64,000 nucleotides of DNA from Mesostigma viride. Taxonomy: Eukaryota > Streptophyta > Mesostigmatophyceae > Mesostigmatales > Mesostigmataceae. Positions 43,158-59,674 of the stretch are shown here, piece by piece (within the stretch, counting starts at the first letter, position 1; each line of letters starts with the position of its first letter). A program made the translations under genes and the position numbers. Under the pieces are notes generated by a model that was not told the DNA's origin, made no database searches, and worked only from the letters and a program-made list of their open reading frames with translations. Location of the stretch: assembly GCA_009746045.1 (NCBI GenBank), contig RPFO01000072.1:79001-143000 (forward strand), written 5' to 3'.

Positions 43158-46100
43158 CTAGGAGGTAGGGTGGGAGCCACGGAAGAATGGCTTTTTGGAA
43201 ATAGGCCCCTCTTCACACTGTGCAGTTGCACTACGAGGCTGCTTGCCTTTGCGACTAGCTGCTCTATCCGGCTCGCAAGCACTGCGGTGCCTCCTAGACT
43301 GAGCCCCGTGGACCTTAGGCCTTCCCCGCGGCTTTGCGATTGGTGGGTTGCCACATAACAAGGGCTGTTGGGTTGGCGCAGATGTTGCTTGCGCATTGAC
43401 TGGGAGTGGGTGCTGAGCTATCATCGGTTGTGCAGGGCCCGGGGTTGTGGCTGGAAGACCGGGGTTGTCGGAAACACACATCTCAATTCCACGCTCTATA
43501 TGCTGCATGATTTCCACTTCCTTACGGGACTCGACCGCCAATTGAACAAGGCGGCGGCTAAGGGCTATCAAGTTGGCATAGTTTGGTGTCACCTCCACGT
43601 TGGAGGGGGTGGTTGGGTCAACAACCAAGTGGGGTGTAGGATGCTGCGGCCTTGTCATCGCTTTGAAAGACTCATTGCGCATATTTGCCTGATCTAAAGG
43701 CAACAACCACTTCTGGTGGACACACTGCAACGGCAGAGCCTTTGCTTGAAGCCACACAGCAATTAGCTCCACAGCAAGCACGTGCCTGCAAGGGAGGCCC
43801 ATGTGGACAACATATTGACAACTGCAAGCAATGGGGTGCTTGTCGCTGCCAAGAGTAACAATCCTTGACACTACCGTAGGCTCATCCTCCTTCAGTTGTT
43901 CTCGGCGAGCCTGGCTCCCAGAGCTCTCTGGAGATAACTTTACCTCCACCAGGTTGCCATCATACACGGGACCAACTATGTAATGAAACGCCATTGCTAA
44001 CTGGATTTTCAGCTTGTCAAAAGCATATTTGGCTAACTTTGTCTCAGCATCAACCAAAACCGGGTGGGCTATGGGACTGATGCGGTTCAGGTGGTGCTTA
44101 GATCGACGGTAAAGCTCGATCTCATGTGACTCCGCACGCCGTTGCCACAAATCAGCCAGCACAACAGGGAGCTCCTCCAACTGCGTGGTTTTGTCCACAC
44201 GGTTTTTTATCGCGTTGTGCGTGACCTCGGACCTTTGGGAAGAGCTCATCCCAAATGTTGAGTCACCCCAAGTAAAGCGGCGGGCCCATTTACGCGCGGT
44301 GTCATACAGCTTGTCCATGTGAGACCGCTCACATTTGGCGGGTGGATACAACAAGTCAAACACCTGGTTGTAGCCATCACTACCAGCAGCCACAAATCGC
44401 GCATCCTCAGCAATCTTGGCTCTGCAGCTGGGTACAAAGACGCTGTTTACCACCTCGCAAAGTTGTTGTGTAAGATCTATGAAGGAAGTATACCCAGGAA
44501 AACGATTCTGAAAGTTCTCCACCGGGCTTTGTTTGTAGGTTACGTACTCGTCCCAGAAGATGTTCGCAATATCAGTCGCTAGCGACAACCACTCATCGCT
44601 TCGACGCACCTCGAACACACGCATGCCGTTCTCCATCGTCCAGCTGAGGAGAAGGCCACAACGCATATTCTTCACCTTCATTTGCCACTGAAGCTGGGCA
44701 AAATGGTACAGTCGCATCTTCTCCAGGGGATGCGCGTCCTTCCACACAATAGTGCATTGCCTGTGAAGCGACAACAAGTCAACAGAGCGACAACAAGAAC
44801 ATGTACAGAAAAGTTACACCTATGTCTGGCGTAATTCATCGATGCACAACAAAAAGCCCCTTGGGCACACGACATAGAAAGCGAGTTAGCCAACTGAAAC
44901 TAAGTGTGTGATAAATATCTTGTCAACTTTGTATAATATATAGATAAATACTTATACTTCTTGAACGTAGCGGTGTATGTAGCTTCTAAAAGGGAGGGAG
45001 GGGGGGTGGGAGGGGGTGAGGGAGGGGGAATGTCAAGCAAACCTGAGGTACTTGGAACTGCAAGGTTACTTGCGAAATTCGGCCGAACGAGGCGAAGCAG
45101 GCAGCATGTTGGGCAAGGCGGCAAGGCCTTGTGTAGCAAGCGGCGGGTGAAGTGAGTAATGGGCTGCTGGCAACCGGTGTTGCGGCGGTAAACAGGAGGC
45201 ATAGCTTGGATGGCGGGAATGGGCATTGAGAATATGCTCTAGTTGGTTGGGGCAACAAGCATGACTTGGTATGGCCTATTGACCAAATGTGATACTATTC
45301 CCCCTGATGAGGGCGGCGAACACGTGCTACCCGGGCCATGTTGGGGGGGCTAAGCCAACAGGCAAAACTAGTTGGCGAGAAAATCAGATATTGTAATGAA
45401 CCTTTGATTGTTTCATGAAAAGGTTGAGGAAGGTTTAAGGTTTAGATGCATTTCGGGTGACACATGCATTTGGGCCTAAAAATGCAATGGTGACACCGCC
45501 TTTTGGTAGACCTTGCATGACACATAAAAAACCGTGGTTTGCAATCACTGTTAAAACTTGTTGTGCTGATGATGCATAATGGTAAGCCACGGAGGCGAAA
45601 CACTTGTACACTAATTGCTTGGATAATCAAGATGTGTGCAGAGCTGTGGGTGTCCATACCGGCTCTTTACAGTGTTGCGGTGGTAAATTGGATTGAAACA
45701 TACGTACCGTTCCTCCCCAGCACGCAAGGTCGGCCCCTCCATGAACGTAGGGTGGGTCTTGACTTCAAGTAGGACGCCATCATCGTACGTGCATGTCTTG
45801 TCAGCCAATGAAACCCAACCCTGCACCAAGCCATCCGTCGTCGCTGCAAACCGACTGTCGTCTTGTGAGACCGCCGTGGGGCATGATGTCATGGTAGCAT
45901 CCGGGAAGCTGTCCAGAAAATCTGACTTGGCAGTTGACTCGTGCATGATGCCGTAGCACAAACGCACACGAGTAATCAGATCTTCTGTACAGCTAGCAGA
46001 CTCGCGGCGCAGGTGCCGCAATGCTTCTATCACACGAGCGTGTCCGCATTTGAAACCAAAGTGGCCAGCGACATCGCTTTCAAACATACCCAAGACGGCG

Positions 46101-47420
46101 GCAAGCAGGCTGGCTGTCAAACGTCCGAGGCGCAACATGTCATCCTTTTCAACGTGCGCATTCAACATGCGAGGATGACGAGGGACATGACCAGCCTGGA
46201 GGTAGGGCAGGTTGGACCAATGGGCCAACGTGCGGCATTTGGGGCCCCAATACTTCTGGGGAAGGAGAAGAAGGACCTGCAAAAAATCTCTGTCAAAGTG
46301 CTCACGGCTGCGAAGATCGGTTTGGTTGCGTAGCCGCCACAATGCCAGGTAAAACTTCTCCCACGCAGCTTCGTCACCGAAGCAACGCCTCATGTTCTTT
46401 GTCACATTCATGATGAAGAGGTGGAATATACAAAGATGATGAGTGATTCCTCGCTTTGTAATCGCCAATGCCATGGCCTGGTCTTCGTCGGTGATGGCAA
46501 CCTTCGGCAAGTGCCCATGCATGCACTCAGCGAACTGGTCCCATATCCAGCCAAATGCCTGCTCGTGCTCCGACACTGTTAGGGCAACTCCATAAATGTC
46601 ATTTTTCCCGTAAGGAGACACACCCGTGAAGAAGATTAGCTTCATGCCATGATTATTCGTGCCGTGGGTCGCGTCAACAGAAACCGCCTGGGAATCACAA
46701 GCCATGGCATAACGCTCCCTCATGTCCCCCGTCGCGTAGAAAAGAAGGTTGAGCCGGTTGTTGCCATCAACAGCATGCTTCCAGTAGAAACGAGGATCGG
46801 CATCTTGCTGGGCATAGCACCAGGAGACCAACTTCGACGCAGACGACAAGTTATCTTCAGGAGACCGCCGCAGGAAATTCCTGACATCGCTATCAATCCA
46901 CGTGCGGTTTTCCCCAAATTCCTTATCGATCATTGTCAGGATTGTTGGCAGGTCGACCCCGCTCTTCCTGCACAACAATATCCTTGCCTTCACCTCATCA
47001 GGCAGCTTTCGAAGCATGGGGTCCAAGAGAGCAGCAATGGTCCCGGGACGTCTTAGCTCATGATTGTGGCCAGTGGGAAGGTGCCCTGGCTTTAGGCTTG
47101 TCACGGGCAATGGGTATTTTGTGACATAAAACATCCCATCCTTCCGCTTTGCAATCACAACTCGCCACTCACAATTCGTCTTCTTGGATGTTGTCTGTTT
47201 TTTGCCTTGATGATTAGCTACACCGCAACCATCGCACCAGAATTCCCGGCGCTCTGTTCTGCTCTGAGCCACGTAGCGGGCGCATAACGCGAAGGCTCCA
47301 TGCTCACCATGATCAGCCCATGATTGAATTGCGGCACGAGCGGCGACCCAGGATTCCCAAGGCCCCGTCGGCATATTCTTGGCAAGATCGCAATCCCCTC
47401 CTATGTCCCGTGGAGCGTCC
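43158..47420 (-). CDS. MULE transposase with FAR1 finger, SWIM finger and AT-hook (two exons)
   Basis: Exon D 47,420-45,708 and exon E 44,760-43,158 join across a 947-bp intron. Donor is AACG-GTACGTATG, acceptor CTTCACAG, phase 2 on both sides, restoring GEERQCTIVWKD. Order: FAR1/WRKY-GCM1-like finger (FWCDGCG, NCEW, GHNHEL), then the MULE catalytic domain with first Asp in VSVDATHGTNNHG, second in VAITDEDQAMALAI, and the typical HHLCIFHLF. Next is the SEVTHNAIKN segment, a SWIM finger CSCQYVVHMGLPCRH (C-x-C, C-x-H) and an AT-hook-like KPRGRPKVHG near the end. Stop is TAG 43,158-43,160. Known: this domain set belongs to Mutator-like transposases and the FAR1/FHY3 factors derived from them. 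No frame break is seen, so it may be active. Exon D begins at an acceptor (CATTGCACAG), so more exons lie upstream. A frame also runs up to an ATG at 47,503, the alternative unspliced start. Confidence 0.88.
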
Positions 47421-47716
47421 CTGTGCAATGAGACACAATAGCAAGTGTAGTGTGTGAACAAGACTAAGTGAGACAGCAAACAACATGGAATGAGTTCGAG
47501 CAACGTTTATCAACCTTAACCTCGGGACCCTATAAAACAACCCAATAACCGTAGCCGACCCATTAACCGTTCACCCACTGGGTTACTTGAGACGGTGAGA
47601 GGCTAACTAACCCCTTATTTGATGCATACAACATTAAATTATATGTATATTTATACACCAAACTAATTTCATGGGGTCATGTAATCGAGAGGCGCATCAA
47701 CACATGATGCGCGCAT

Positions 47717-48610
47717 TCTTCTAACAAGCAATTACCTTGCGCACGGGGCAGTCAGTAAGGCGGCCGTTGGGGGGGGCTGAGCCCCGGCGCGGGCGCGACG
47801 CCAGCCCCGCTGTTGGGACCGGGGCAGCTCGCAAAGCCGCTGCCGCTGGTGCGGCTGCCAGGGATGCGATTGTCAGCGCCGGGCACGGATGTGCCAGGCT
47901 CGCTGCTGAGCGGGGACAGTGCGCTGCAGGCAAAGGCACGCAAACGACGCAGGTTTGGTCCACATGGGTGCCTTAGTCCGAAAGCCAAGTGCTTTACTCC
48001 ATACCTAACGCCACGCATCATCACACGATGAACATAATGATGTCAGGTTGGCATGCCGCGTGGCCCAAGGGGGCTGTCTCTTCTAACAAGCAATTACCTT
48101 GCGCACGGGACAGTCGGTAAGGCGGCCGTTGGGGGGGGCTGAGCCCAGGCGCGGGCGCGACGCCAGCCCCGCTGTTGGGACCGGGGCAGCTCGCAAAGCC
48201 GCTGCCGGTGGTGCGGCTGCCAGGGATGCGATTGTCAGCGCCGGGCACGGATGTGCCAGGCTCGCTGCTGAGCGGGGACAGTGCGCTGCAGGCAAAGGCA
48301 CGCAAACGACGCAGGTTTGGTCCACATGGGTGCCTTAGTCCGAAAGCCAAGTGCCTTACTCCATACCTAACGCCACGCATCATCACACGATGAACATAAT
48401 GATGTCAGGTTGGCATGCCGCGTGGCCCAAGGGGGCTGTCTCTTCTAACAAGCAATTACCTTGCGCACGGGTCAGTCAGTAAGGCGGCCGTTGGGGGGGG
48501 CTGAGCCCAGGCGCGGGCACGACGCCAACCCCGCTGTTGGGACCGGGGCAGCTCGCAAAGCCGCCGCTGTTGAGCAGGGATGGCGCGGCGCAGGCAAATG
48601 ACGCAGGTTT
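47717..48610. repeat. 362-bp tandem repeat, 2.5 copies, in the transposase-gene intron
   Basis: Two nearly identical full units (47,717-48,078; 48,079-48,440) and a partial third. Each full unit contains, on the minus strand, an acceptor-like TTTGCCTGCAG and a donor-like CGCAAG-GTAATTG enclosing 188 bp with an Ala/Pro-rich open frame. 188 is not a multiple of three, so inclusion of one unit would break the frame joining exons B and D. Confidence 0.9.
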
Positions 48611-48768
48611 GATCCGCATAAGAGAGCTCGCAGTGCCGCAGACAGAATGATCGAGTCGCGTAACACCTTTACACTAGCACGAGGTTCAGGAGTTAGGCTC
48701 ATAGTAATGCGAAAAAAATTTGCTTGGTCAAATCCATAAAAAACCGAGCCATCACTGCCTTTCATTAC

Positions 48769-52641
<3,873 letters not shown>

Positions 52642-52783
52642 GATGATAGTGCCTATGAAATGAAATCGCAAGCCGCGACGTTCTTCACGAGGATTGCAGT
52701 CGGCTAGTTGCGGCCATGATCACCAGAGGTCGCATCGGCGAATTTGACCCAAGTCCTGCTTGCTCAAAATTTGGCGCCTTTTG

Positions 52784-52979
52784 CAAGCCACACTTTTACG
52801 TCGGTTGGAGTTTTACGCCGCACCAGTGGGTAGCTGTCAAGTCGCGCCGCGCCCAGCCTTGCGCACTCCCAGCCTCGCGCACTCCCCAGCCTTGCGCACG
52901 CCAGCCTTGCGCACGCTGCGCCGCGCCCAGCCTTGTGCATCGTCTGAAGAAATCAGTGTCTGATGTTTACAAAAACTCG
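52784..52979 (-). repeat. Right terminal inverted repeat of the MULE
   Basis: Reverse complement of the left end. It holds the same CCAGCCTTGCGCAC subrepeats. Its inner border lies 143 bp upstream of the ATG at 52,641, so it probably also supplies the promoter of the element's gene. Confidence 0.9.
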
Positions 52980-52980
52980 A

Positions 52981-54038
52981 CCGAACCGAACCGGTCATTT
53001 TTAGCTGAAAATTCAAATTGGGTCCGGAGGTAAAAATTTCAGTCTACCTATACGACAAGTTTTGCGGGCTTCGCCCGCGACATTAGAGCTTGTTCTTTTT
53101 GTGGCCGGTCCCCGGCCAGGGAGCCCCGGCTAGGGAGATGTGAGTCACCACGTACCTCCGTCGAGTGCCAAGTGGCACTAGTCCCGCCAAGGAGCGCGCG
53201 CTAGCTTTAGAGTTTCGACCACAAGATTCACGGAGTTTGGCAAAAGGGTGAAGGAAAAAAATCCGAAACGCTAGAAGGCCTCTGAAGGTTCGAATCCGGA
53301 ACGTCACGATTAATTGTATGATGACGTGTGCCTTGGCGCCTGAAGTCTACCTAACCAATTGTTTAAGAAGTTGCACAATATGTACATTGCTACAAAGGGA
53401 CAAACTGCGCAACCGCGCAGTGGACGGAGCTCGCGAACTACTTGCGGAGTTCAAGCTCCAGATTGACTGCTACCCCTGCACGGGAGCGCGATGCGCGCGG
53501 GGATGAGTGACCTCGCCAACCCCGCAGACAGCAGAGGAAAATCGCTTACAGGCGGTGGAGCAGAGGAAAATCCACGTGTGCGCTTCCTGCGCGTTTGTAA
53601 CTGGTTCGCCAACAGAAAGTTTGGTCCAACAGCCCAAAAGTTTGTGACGGTTATATCTGGAGCTCGCGAACACAGGAAATCGCAGAGTTTTCTAGTAGGA
53701 GCCATCTGGGCATACGGACCTCTGCCAAATGGCTCATCTGGATGTAACGCTTCAGAAACCTCAAAAATGGGCGCGCCGTGGTTTGACCTTTTCGTGATTG
53801 GTCGCAACGAAATTTCGCGCAGCTCATTCGTCAAGCGGACCGTAAGTCGCGCCGCTGAGTGGCTGGAGCCGAAAGCCGTTCGAAAGAGTGTTAGCTAAAA
53901 TTGTGCCAAGGCTGCGTTTTACAAGCTTTAGTATATATGTTGAAACTCAACTGTCTGGACCGCAAGTAGAGTGGTTCCCGCCAAGTCGATGACGTGGCGC
54001 CAGCTCCGTGCCCGGGCAATCAGGCAATTACAGGCGGG
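52981..54038. repeat. Duplicated MULE flank, interrupted by an insertion
   Basis: 52,984-53,053 matches 58,435-58,494 (ACCGAACCGGTCATTTTTA, TGAAAATT/GGAAATT, GAGGTAAAAATTTCAGTCTA). 53,945-54,038 matches 58,496-58,589 with one difference (AAACTCAACTGTCTGGACCG). In the 58-kb copy the two parts are contiguous. Here about 890 bp intervene, starting with a GCGGGCTTCGCCCGC hairpin. They contain an open frame of 135 codons (53,491-53,898) of unknown nature and a B-box-like GGTTCGAATCC at 53,287. Confidence 0.65.
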
Positions 54039-55575
54039 GAAAACACTGACGGCGGGGAAGGGGAAGATGACCCGCGGTCGCCAGCCATGGCGGACAATGC
54101 CGAAGGAGATGGACCATTGCTGCCACCCGAAGCGCGAAATCATTGCGTGCCATGTGGAGTCGCCCATGGGAAAACGCCGAAGTGGACGATGAGAGAAAAA
54201 GCGCGTTTCGGGCATGTCGTAATTGACGAAAGCATCCGAGCAGCGTATTTTAAAGGATATATCGGTTTCTTTTTACTTTTTATGATGATTTGTAGTCGTA
54301 AACTTGCAAGGGTGGCCAGAGATCGCCGAATCTAGCGACCATGCTGCACAACTTTGGTGTGCCGCAATGCGCCATTATGCGGCCACCGCCTGGGCTAAGG
54401 TAATGCCAGCCATGCCAGGTAAAGCTGAGTTATCGTTTCCTTGTCGACGTATGACGTTTAGGTATACGTTCTAGCTTGTGTAGCACATTCTTTTTGCATT
54501 ATTCATGTTCTTTCTTGACCATGGCCTGGCCCCTTCCTAAAACACCATTCATAGATGCCTCCCTCAGTCAGTTGACCTGCCATAGTGTGATGGTGATAAG
54601 TTTTAGAGGCTGTATGGGCTTGAATACCTCCATATATGTTTGTTATACATTTCCCACACACATATTGCATGAGTGAGAGGCAGTTGGCTGGTCTCTGTGG
54701 CATCATCAAGCATGTAACCGGTGAGTAGAAGCTTCCCATGGTCAGTGAGCATGTGCCACCAGGCGTGCTGCAGGCCATCACCTGGCAAGCTATAGCAGCT
54801 TAGGCCTAGTTTATCCTTGCTAGGGCAAGCTGAAATAGGCTTAACATCACTAGTTTGTTGGTGGCTGCCTCCTAGAATGCATGCCTTGCGTAGGGTGTCC
54901 GTACCACGTTACCTACGTGCATGGACAAGGTGGCAGCTGCACATAGGTGCCATGTAAGGGCAGTGTGATGATGCAGTTATGTTTCCCCATCATTGTGGAA
55001 GGGAAATGTATTGTATGGCATGGTTGGTGGCCATATTAGTAGGTATTAGTAGGTAGTATGCCAAGCCCTACCCCCTTGGTTGCTTTTTACCAACGGTACC
55101 CCTATGGGCTGTACTGGGTGTAGCTGCTGGTATACCCAACCAAGTGATGACCCCAATGGCTCAAACTGCTCAGCAACTAATTGTTTATCATCCCTGAAGT
55201 GGTAGGTGCCTAGCTCTCATAACATGATTCAAAATGCACATTCTACCAAAACTGAAAACGCGCGTCTTGACCGCCCTGACTTTGACGGTAGTTATACATG
55301 GCCTACCCTGCATATATGTAAGGTTGTGATGTATCAACCCGAAGAGCAACTCATGGACATGCTTGGCCCCCAAGGACAGCCATTGGATATGGGTAGGTTG
55401 GATGGCATCTGGTTTGCAAAGTTGTGAAGTTACAGCCGATGCATTGGCAGTATTTCTGCCCATTTAGGGGTTAAGTTTGACAACTGTGATGGTCATCAAC
55501 TACCATTGCACATGCATCCTTTTTGACGTTACAATAGCGGGATTAGGCAACATTCTCATCCTCACCGCTTGTGGG
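54039..55575. other. Gene-poor stretch
   Basis: No recognised gene. Frames on both strands near 55,190-55,460 have mildly protein-like composition but contradict each other and show no family motif. Confidence 0.4.
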
Positions 55576-55982
55576 TAAAAAAAAAATGGCAACCAAACAC
55601 CATGCCACACGTGGCACACTCAAGCATACACCAAGGTGGGTAAAAAAAACTGGCAACCAAACACCATGCCACGCGTGGCACAGTCAAGCATTATACACCA
55701 AGGTGGGTAAAAAAAACTGGCAACCAAACACCATGCCACACGTGGCACACTCAAGCATTATACACCAAGGTGGGTAAAAAAAAATGGCAACCAAACACCA
55801 TGCCACACGTGGCACACTCAAGCATACACCAAGGTGGGTAAAAGAAACTGGCAACCAAACACCATGCCACACGTGGCACACTCAAGCATACACCAAGGTG
55901 GGTAAAAAAAACTGGCAACCAAACACCATGCCACGCGTGGCACACTCAAGCATTATACACCAAGGTGGGTAAAAAAAACTGG
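55576..55982. repeat. 64/67-bp satellite, six copies
   Basis: Unit starts CCAAGGTGGGTAAAAAAAAC and contains TGGCAACCAAACACCATG followed by TGCCACACGTGGCA or the perfect palindrome TGCCACGCGTGGCA. Spacings between units are 67, 67, 64, 64 and 67, the 3-bp difference lying in CATTATACACC versus CATACACC. It ends exactly at the 3' end of the Harbinger relic. Confidence 0.93.
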
Positions 55983-56718
55983 CTAGCATGTTGCATGTCG
56001 TAGGTCACATGTCAATGCACGGTGAAGGATGCCAAAGCGGTGAATAAGAATCCCAAATGCACGCTCTATGACCTGCCTGTACAAAGAGATGTAATAGTTA
56101 CATGCGTCCTCTTGGACGTTGAGACCCCTTCCTGGGCAGGGAGTCACAAGCCAAGGCTTGATGGTGTATGCCTCATCTGCCACTATGTAGAATCCTTCTG
56201 GCAGGCCAACACGTGCCAATTCCGTGTGCAAAGAGCTGACACGAAATGCGACACTGTCAATATGGGTACTGCCGCAACATTTGTTGGAGCCATACAGAAA
56301 ACGACATTTCGAATCGCACACAGCTTGCATGACAAGCGCATAAAACCCCTTACGATTGTAGTACTGCCTGGGGTTCGCTACCTCCGACTTGAAGGTTTTT
56401 TTTTATCTTGATTGCGATACCATCGAGCGCACCAACACAACCATCAACAACTCGATCCCCTGGTCGTCTGGTTGAAACCATCGGCCAAACGCGACAGTTC
56501 GCCCGATTCATCCGTGGTTGCGAGTGCGCTTCTCATTAGCAGCTCGCGGCAAGCCAAACCGACTTACGTAGGGCTTGGAAACGTGCACCACGCCTTGAGA
56601 GACGTCTTTATCCTGTACGCCTTCGCATCATCTTCAAATCCTGCAAATCATTCCAGTCCTCCCTGTCAATCCTGTCCTCGTCGGGCTTGCGCATAAGGTA
56701 GTATGACTGGCGAGACAT
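55983..56718 (-). pseudogene. PIF/Harbinger-type transposase, broken
   Basis: Starts at ATG 56,718: MSRQSYYLMRKPDEDRIDRE and DWNDLQD, then frames change. GALDGIAIKIKK carries the first catalytic Asp (the family's GaIDGthI motif). A frameshift at a nine-base T-run (56,396-56,404, plus strand) follows. Then comes a clean stretch YYNRKGFYALVMQAVCDSK, FYIVADEAYTIKPWLVTP with the second Asp and YRQVIERAFGILIHRFGIL with the catalytic Glu, to a TAG at 55,983. Known: DDE_Tnp_4 transposases show this D-D-E layout, with D-x-A/G-Y-x-x-x-P-W-L-x-T-P and V-E-R-A-F-G. About 240 codons, shorter than usual (350-450), and at least two frame changes plus an in-frame TAA show it is dead. The N-terminal helix-turn-helix part is not clear. 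Confidence 0.75.
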
Positions 56719-58434
56719 TATGGCCGAGTGTTTTCGTGCTTTAAATACGCAACTGAAATGGTCGGAATTACCAACTGCAATGGCACACACAGCTATGGCA
56801 ACCAGCCTTCACGTCGGTAGTAGCAGCCCGACCACCAGGGTTTTCCCGCCAATTATTCCTTTTTAACCCATACTCCGTCAGGCCATTTTTGGCACTTTCA
56901 GACCCCTTAAATTGCCAAAAATCATAACTCATAGACCACAACTCCAAATACCCCCAACCAAGATGCTAGGAGTATCTACACTTCAAGGGCTTTCATAATA
57001 TGCAATAATATCATGAGTCTAATCAGTCCTTTGGATGATACCTTCAGTCAAAGTGAGCCAAAAGACGATCATTTTGTGCCAAGAAAAAGTATACCCCCCC
57101 CCCCTTCTACTGAGGGGAGGGTCAGAAACCTCAAACCCAACACTGGACAATTTAGTTGGATAGTCCAATGGTGCTTTCCTTTGGTCAAACTACCCGGATA
57201 GCCCATTTGACCCATACCATGCCCGCGTTTACGTGTGTGGCTTACGCGCGCGCAAACAGCCAACTATGCCATGCCATACAATGATGCAATATAATTGACC
57301 ACAATAGACTGCCAAATATGCTGGAATACAAATATGAAGCCACCTGACACTCACTGAACGGCATCCCCCCAAGAAATGCCACAAACTGTGCAACATAATG
57401 GCTAATACCCCTCCTTGAGCAGGCATGGAAGGCAGTTGCAATTACCACTAATATATCCACCATAAGACATGTATGAACGTACGAGTTTCCATGCAACCAA
57501 CACGGAAACGAATCGCCGCACCTGCCTCGATCACGACCTGGCCGGGTTCCGCTGGCCGACATGCTCATACGTCCCGGATACTGATGCTAGTGGCACAGGC
57601 AGCCATAGCCTCTCTATCCATGCATCCGTCATGATAACCATGTTGATTTATCTATGCAAAGATGACGTCTAACGCGTCGACGTTCCCAGCAGATGGTGCG
57701 CAGCGGACTTCTGTAAAACAATGTAAGGCCCAGGCGGAAAGAAGCTACCAAGAAACCAAAAAGAAACCGGCGATACCAAACGGGACGTCTCTTCTAATGG
57801 TGGCGACCAAGACAGAGATAATAACCACTGCGTATTTTCACAGTTCCGTAAATCTGATAATTCTTGACGAACCAACATAATGCATCATCGTTCAGGGGTC
57901 ATCATCTGACCCATTTCAAGCTGCGGAACCCCAAATTTCCACCAAATGGCACGTTGACAGCCATATCTCGCTATCCGCGCGCGCAACGGTCAAAAATGTT
58001 AGCAAAAGTCACGTGATGCGCAGCCTGGCAACGTGGTATTTAGGTGGCTATGGCGCAATTATCCCACCAACCTATGCATTTACGTTCACATTGGGTCTGT
58101 CCCGAGTTGCCTGACCACTTACATCCGTACCCGATGGCGCGGCGCTCGCGCCATATTTTGCCACGTGGTGGGGGGTGCAAGTGTATCCAAATGGATACAC
58201 TTGACGGAGTATGGTTAACTTTTAACTCCGAAAAAAAATAACAGGGGTGCGTGGCCAAGCCCGTCTGGAGTTATTTTTTATCTCCGGTGAGTTAAAACCG
58301 CAAGTTATTTTTCACCGTTGGATGAAAACCGGCCCTCAATCTCACCGTCCATTGTTTCCCGCCACTTTTAACTCCGCGAAGTTAAATCCCGTATAGACCG
58401 GGCCTCGTCTATACGGATTTTAAGTTAAAACCGA
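56719..58434. other. Gene-poor stretch
   Basis: No recognised coding region. A minus-strand frame near 57,460-57,345 (MVDILVVIATAFHACSRRG) ends at a weak donor without partners. Repeated GAGTTAAAA / TTTTAACTCC motifs at 58,200-58,440 suggest ends of small inverted-repeat elements. Confidence 0.4.
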
Positions 58435-58589
58435 ACCGGTCATTTTTAACTGGAAATTGGGTCCTGAGGTAAAAATTTCAGTCTATACGAAACTCAACTG
58501 TCTGGACCGCAAGTAGAGTGGTTCCCGCCAAGTCGATGACGTGGCGCCAGCTCCGTGTCCGGGCAATCAGGCAATTACAGGCAATCAAG
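58435..58589 (+). repeat. Uninterrupted copy of the MULE-flank repeat
   Basis: Contiguous version of the two segments found at 52,984-53,053 and 53,945-54,038. It serves as an approximate empty-site reference for the insertions at those places: it reads AAAACCGAACCGGTCA where the MULE is inserted. Confidence 0.75.
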
Positions 58590-59674
58590 TAACGTGCGTG
58601 TTTGCAACTTGCCCGTTGAAACTCTACGGCGGAGCCAATTTTCGGAAGAACCTCACCCTTATGCTTGCAAATTAGGGACAAATTCGGTGGATGGATGGAT
58701 GGATGGATTGGAGATTATTTTTTTCACTCATGAGTTAAAAACTCACCCCCGGACCAGAATTCAGACCGGGGATCGCCGCCGCGCCTGGTTGCGAGCTACT
58801 CCAAGAATGCCGTGGACTGCCCTTGCGGCGTATCCAGACGGGAAGTCTGCGTAACCAGCGTAAACCAGACTCCAGCCTCAACTCACGTCGGTAGGTGTAC
58901 GAATGTAGCCATGCCGTAAGTACAGGTAAAAGCTGTTAAAACCCTATGCCAGAGACAGCAGCTGGCAAAGTTACAGCGGCACCCCCGGCAGCCATAGCGG
59001 GAAGGATATTCCGGAAATTAACGGGGGCGGCAAGGATGTTTATTAAACGTAGATTGACGCTTCCATATCTTGTTGCTAAGAGTATGACAAGGTAGCGTTA
59101 CCTGCAATCCAATAAATGAGGCATTGTAGCGTGGATTTTCTCCAGAGCTTTACCGTGTTTGTCGTGGCAGAATGTTCCAATGCAGTAGATCAAGTGACGC
59201 CATTACTATCGATTGTTCCTTCGCATTGCTGCATCTGCCAATTCATTTTCACTTAAAAGATTGATATTGCCTTGTTATGTCGCCAGGCGGACCGATATCC
59301 AGGCGACTTACGGGCGACTCTACTCGCCATAAACAAGTGTAAGATGCAACTGGCGAGCGGGGTCGCTGGCAACAGTTGTAACATGCAACTGGCGAGCGGG
59401 GTTGCTGGTGTTATTTTCTTTCCTGCGAGCTGTCTTGACTCTTCCGCGTTGTCCATCGTTGGTCGATGAATGTAGGAGCGCGCGTAAAACCGGACTTGCT
59501 TTGGGTCAGGTCCCGATGGTGCGTTGGTAGGCGAGAGCCCATCAAGCACGCGTTAGTGTTGGTTATGGTTGCATACTTGTGTTGATGATGTTACTGTTCG
59601 CTCCTGGGCAGTCATTGCCGCCATGGCCATTGCGGCTGTCCTTGTGCTGTCTTGGCTGTCCTTGCTGTCATGGC
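58590..59674. other. Gene-free stretch
   Basis: Holds a GAGTTAAAAACTCACCCCCG motif (58,730) also present at 39,110 left of the MULE, a GGAT run at 58,688, and a short duplication with AACTGGCGAGCGGGGT (59,348 and 59,386). Confidence 0.45.

Noticed and set aside
47721-48386. Separate small genes in the 362-bp repeats
   Set aside because: Frames on both strands are Ala/Pro/Arg-rich shadows of a GC-rich repeat; at most the splice-bounded minus-strand part deserves testing.
53280-53300. Pol III gene from the GGTTCGAATCC box
   Set aside because: No A-box at a suitable distance and no cloverleaf.
54503-55463. Weak frames on both strands
   Set aside because: No motif, splice structure or consistent composition favours either strand.
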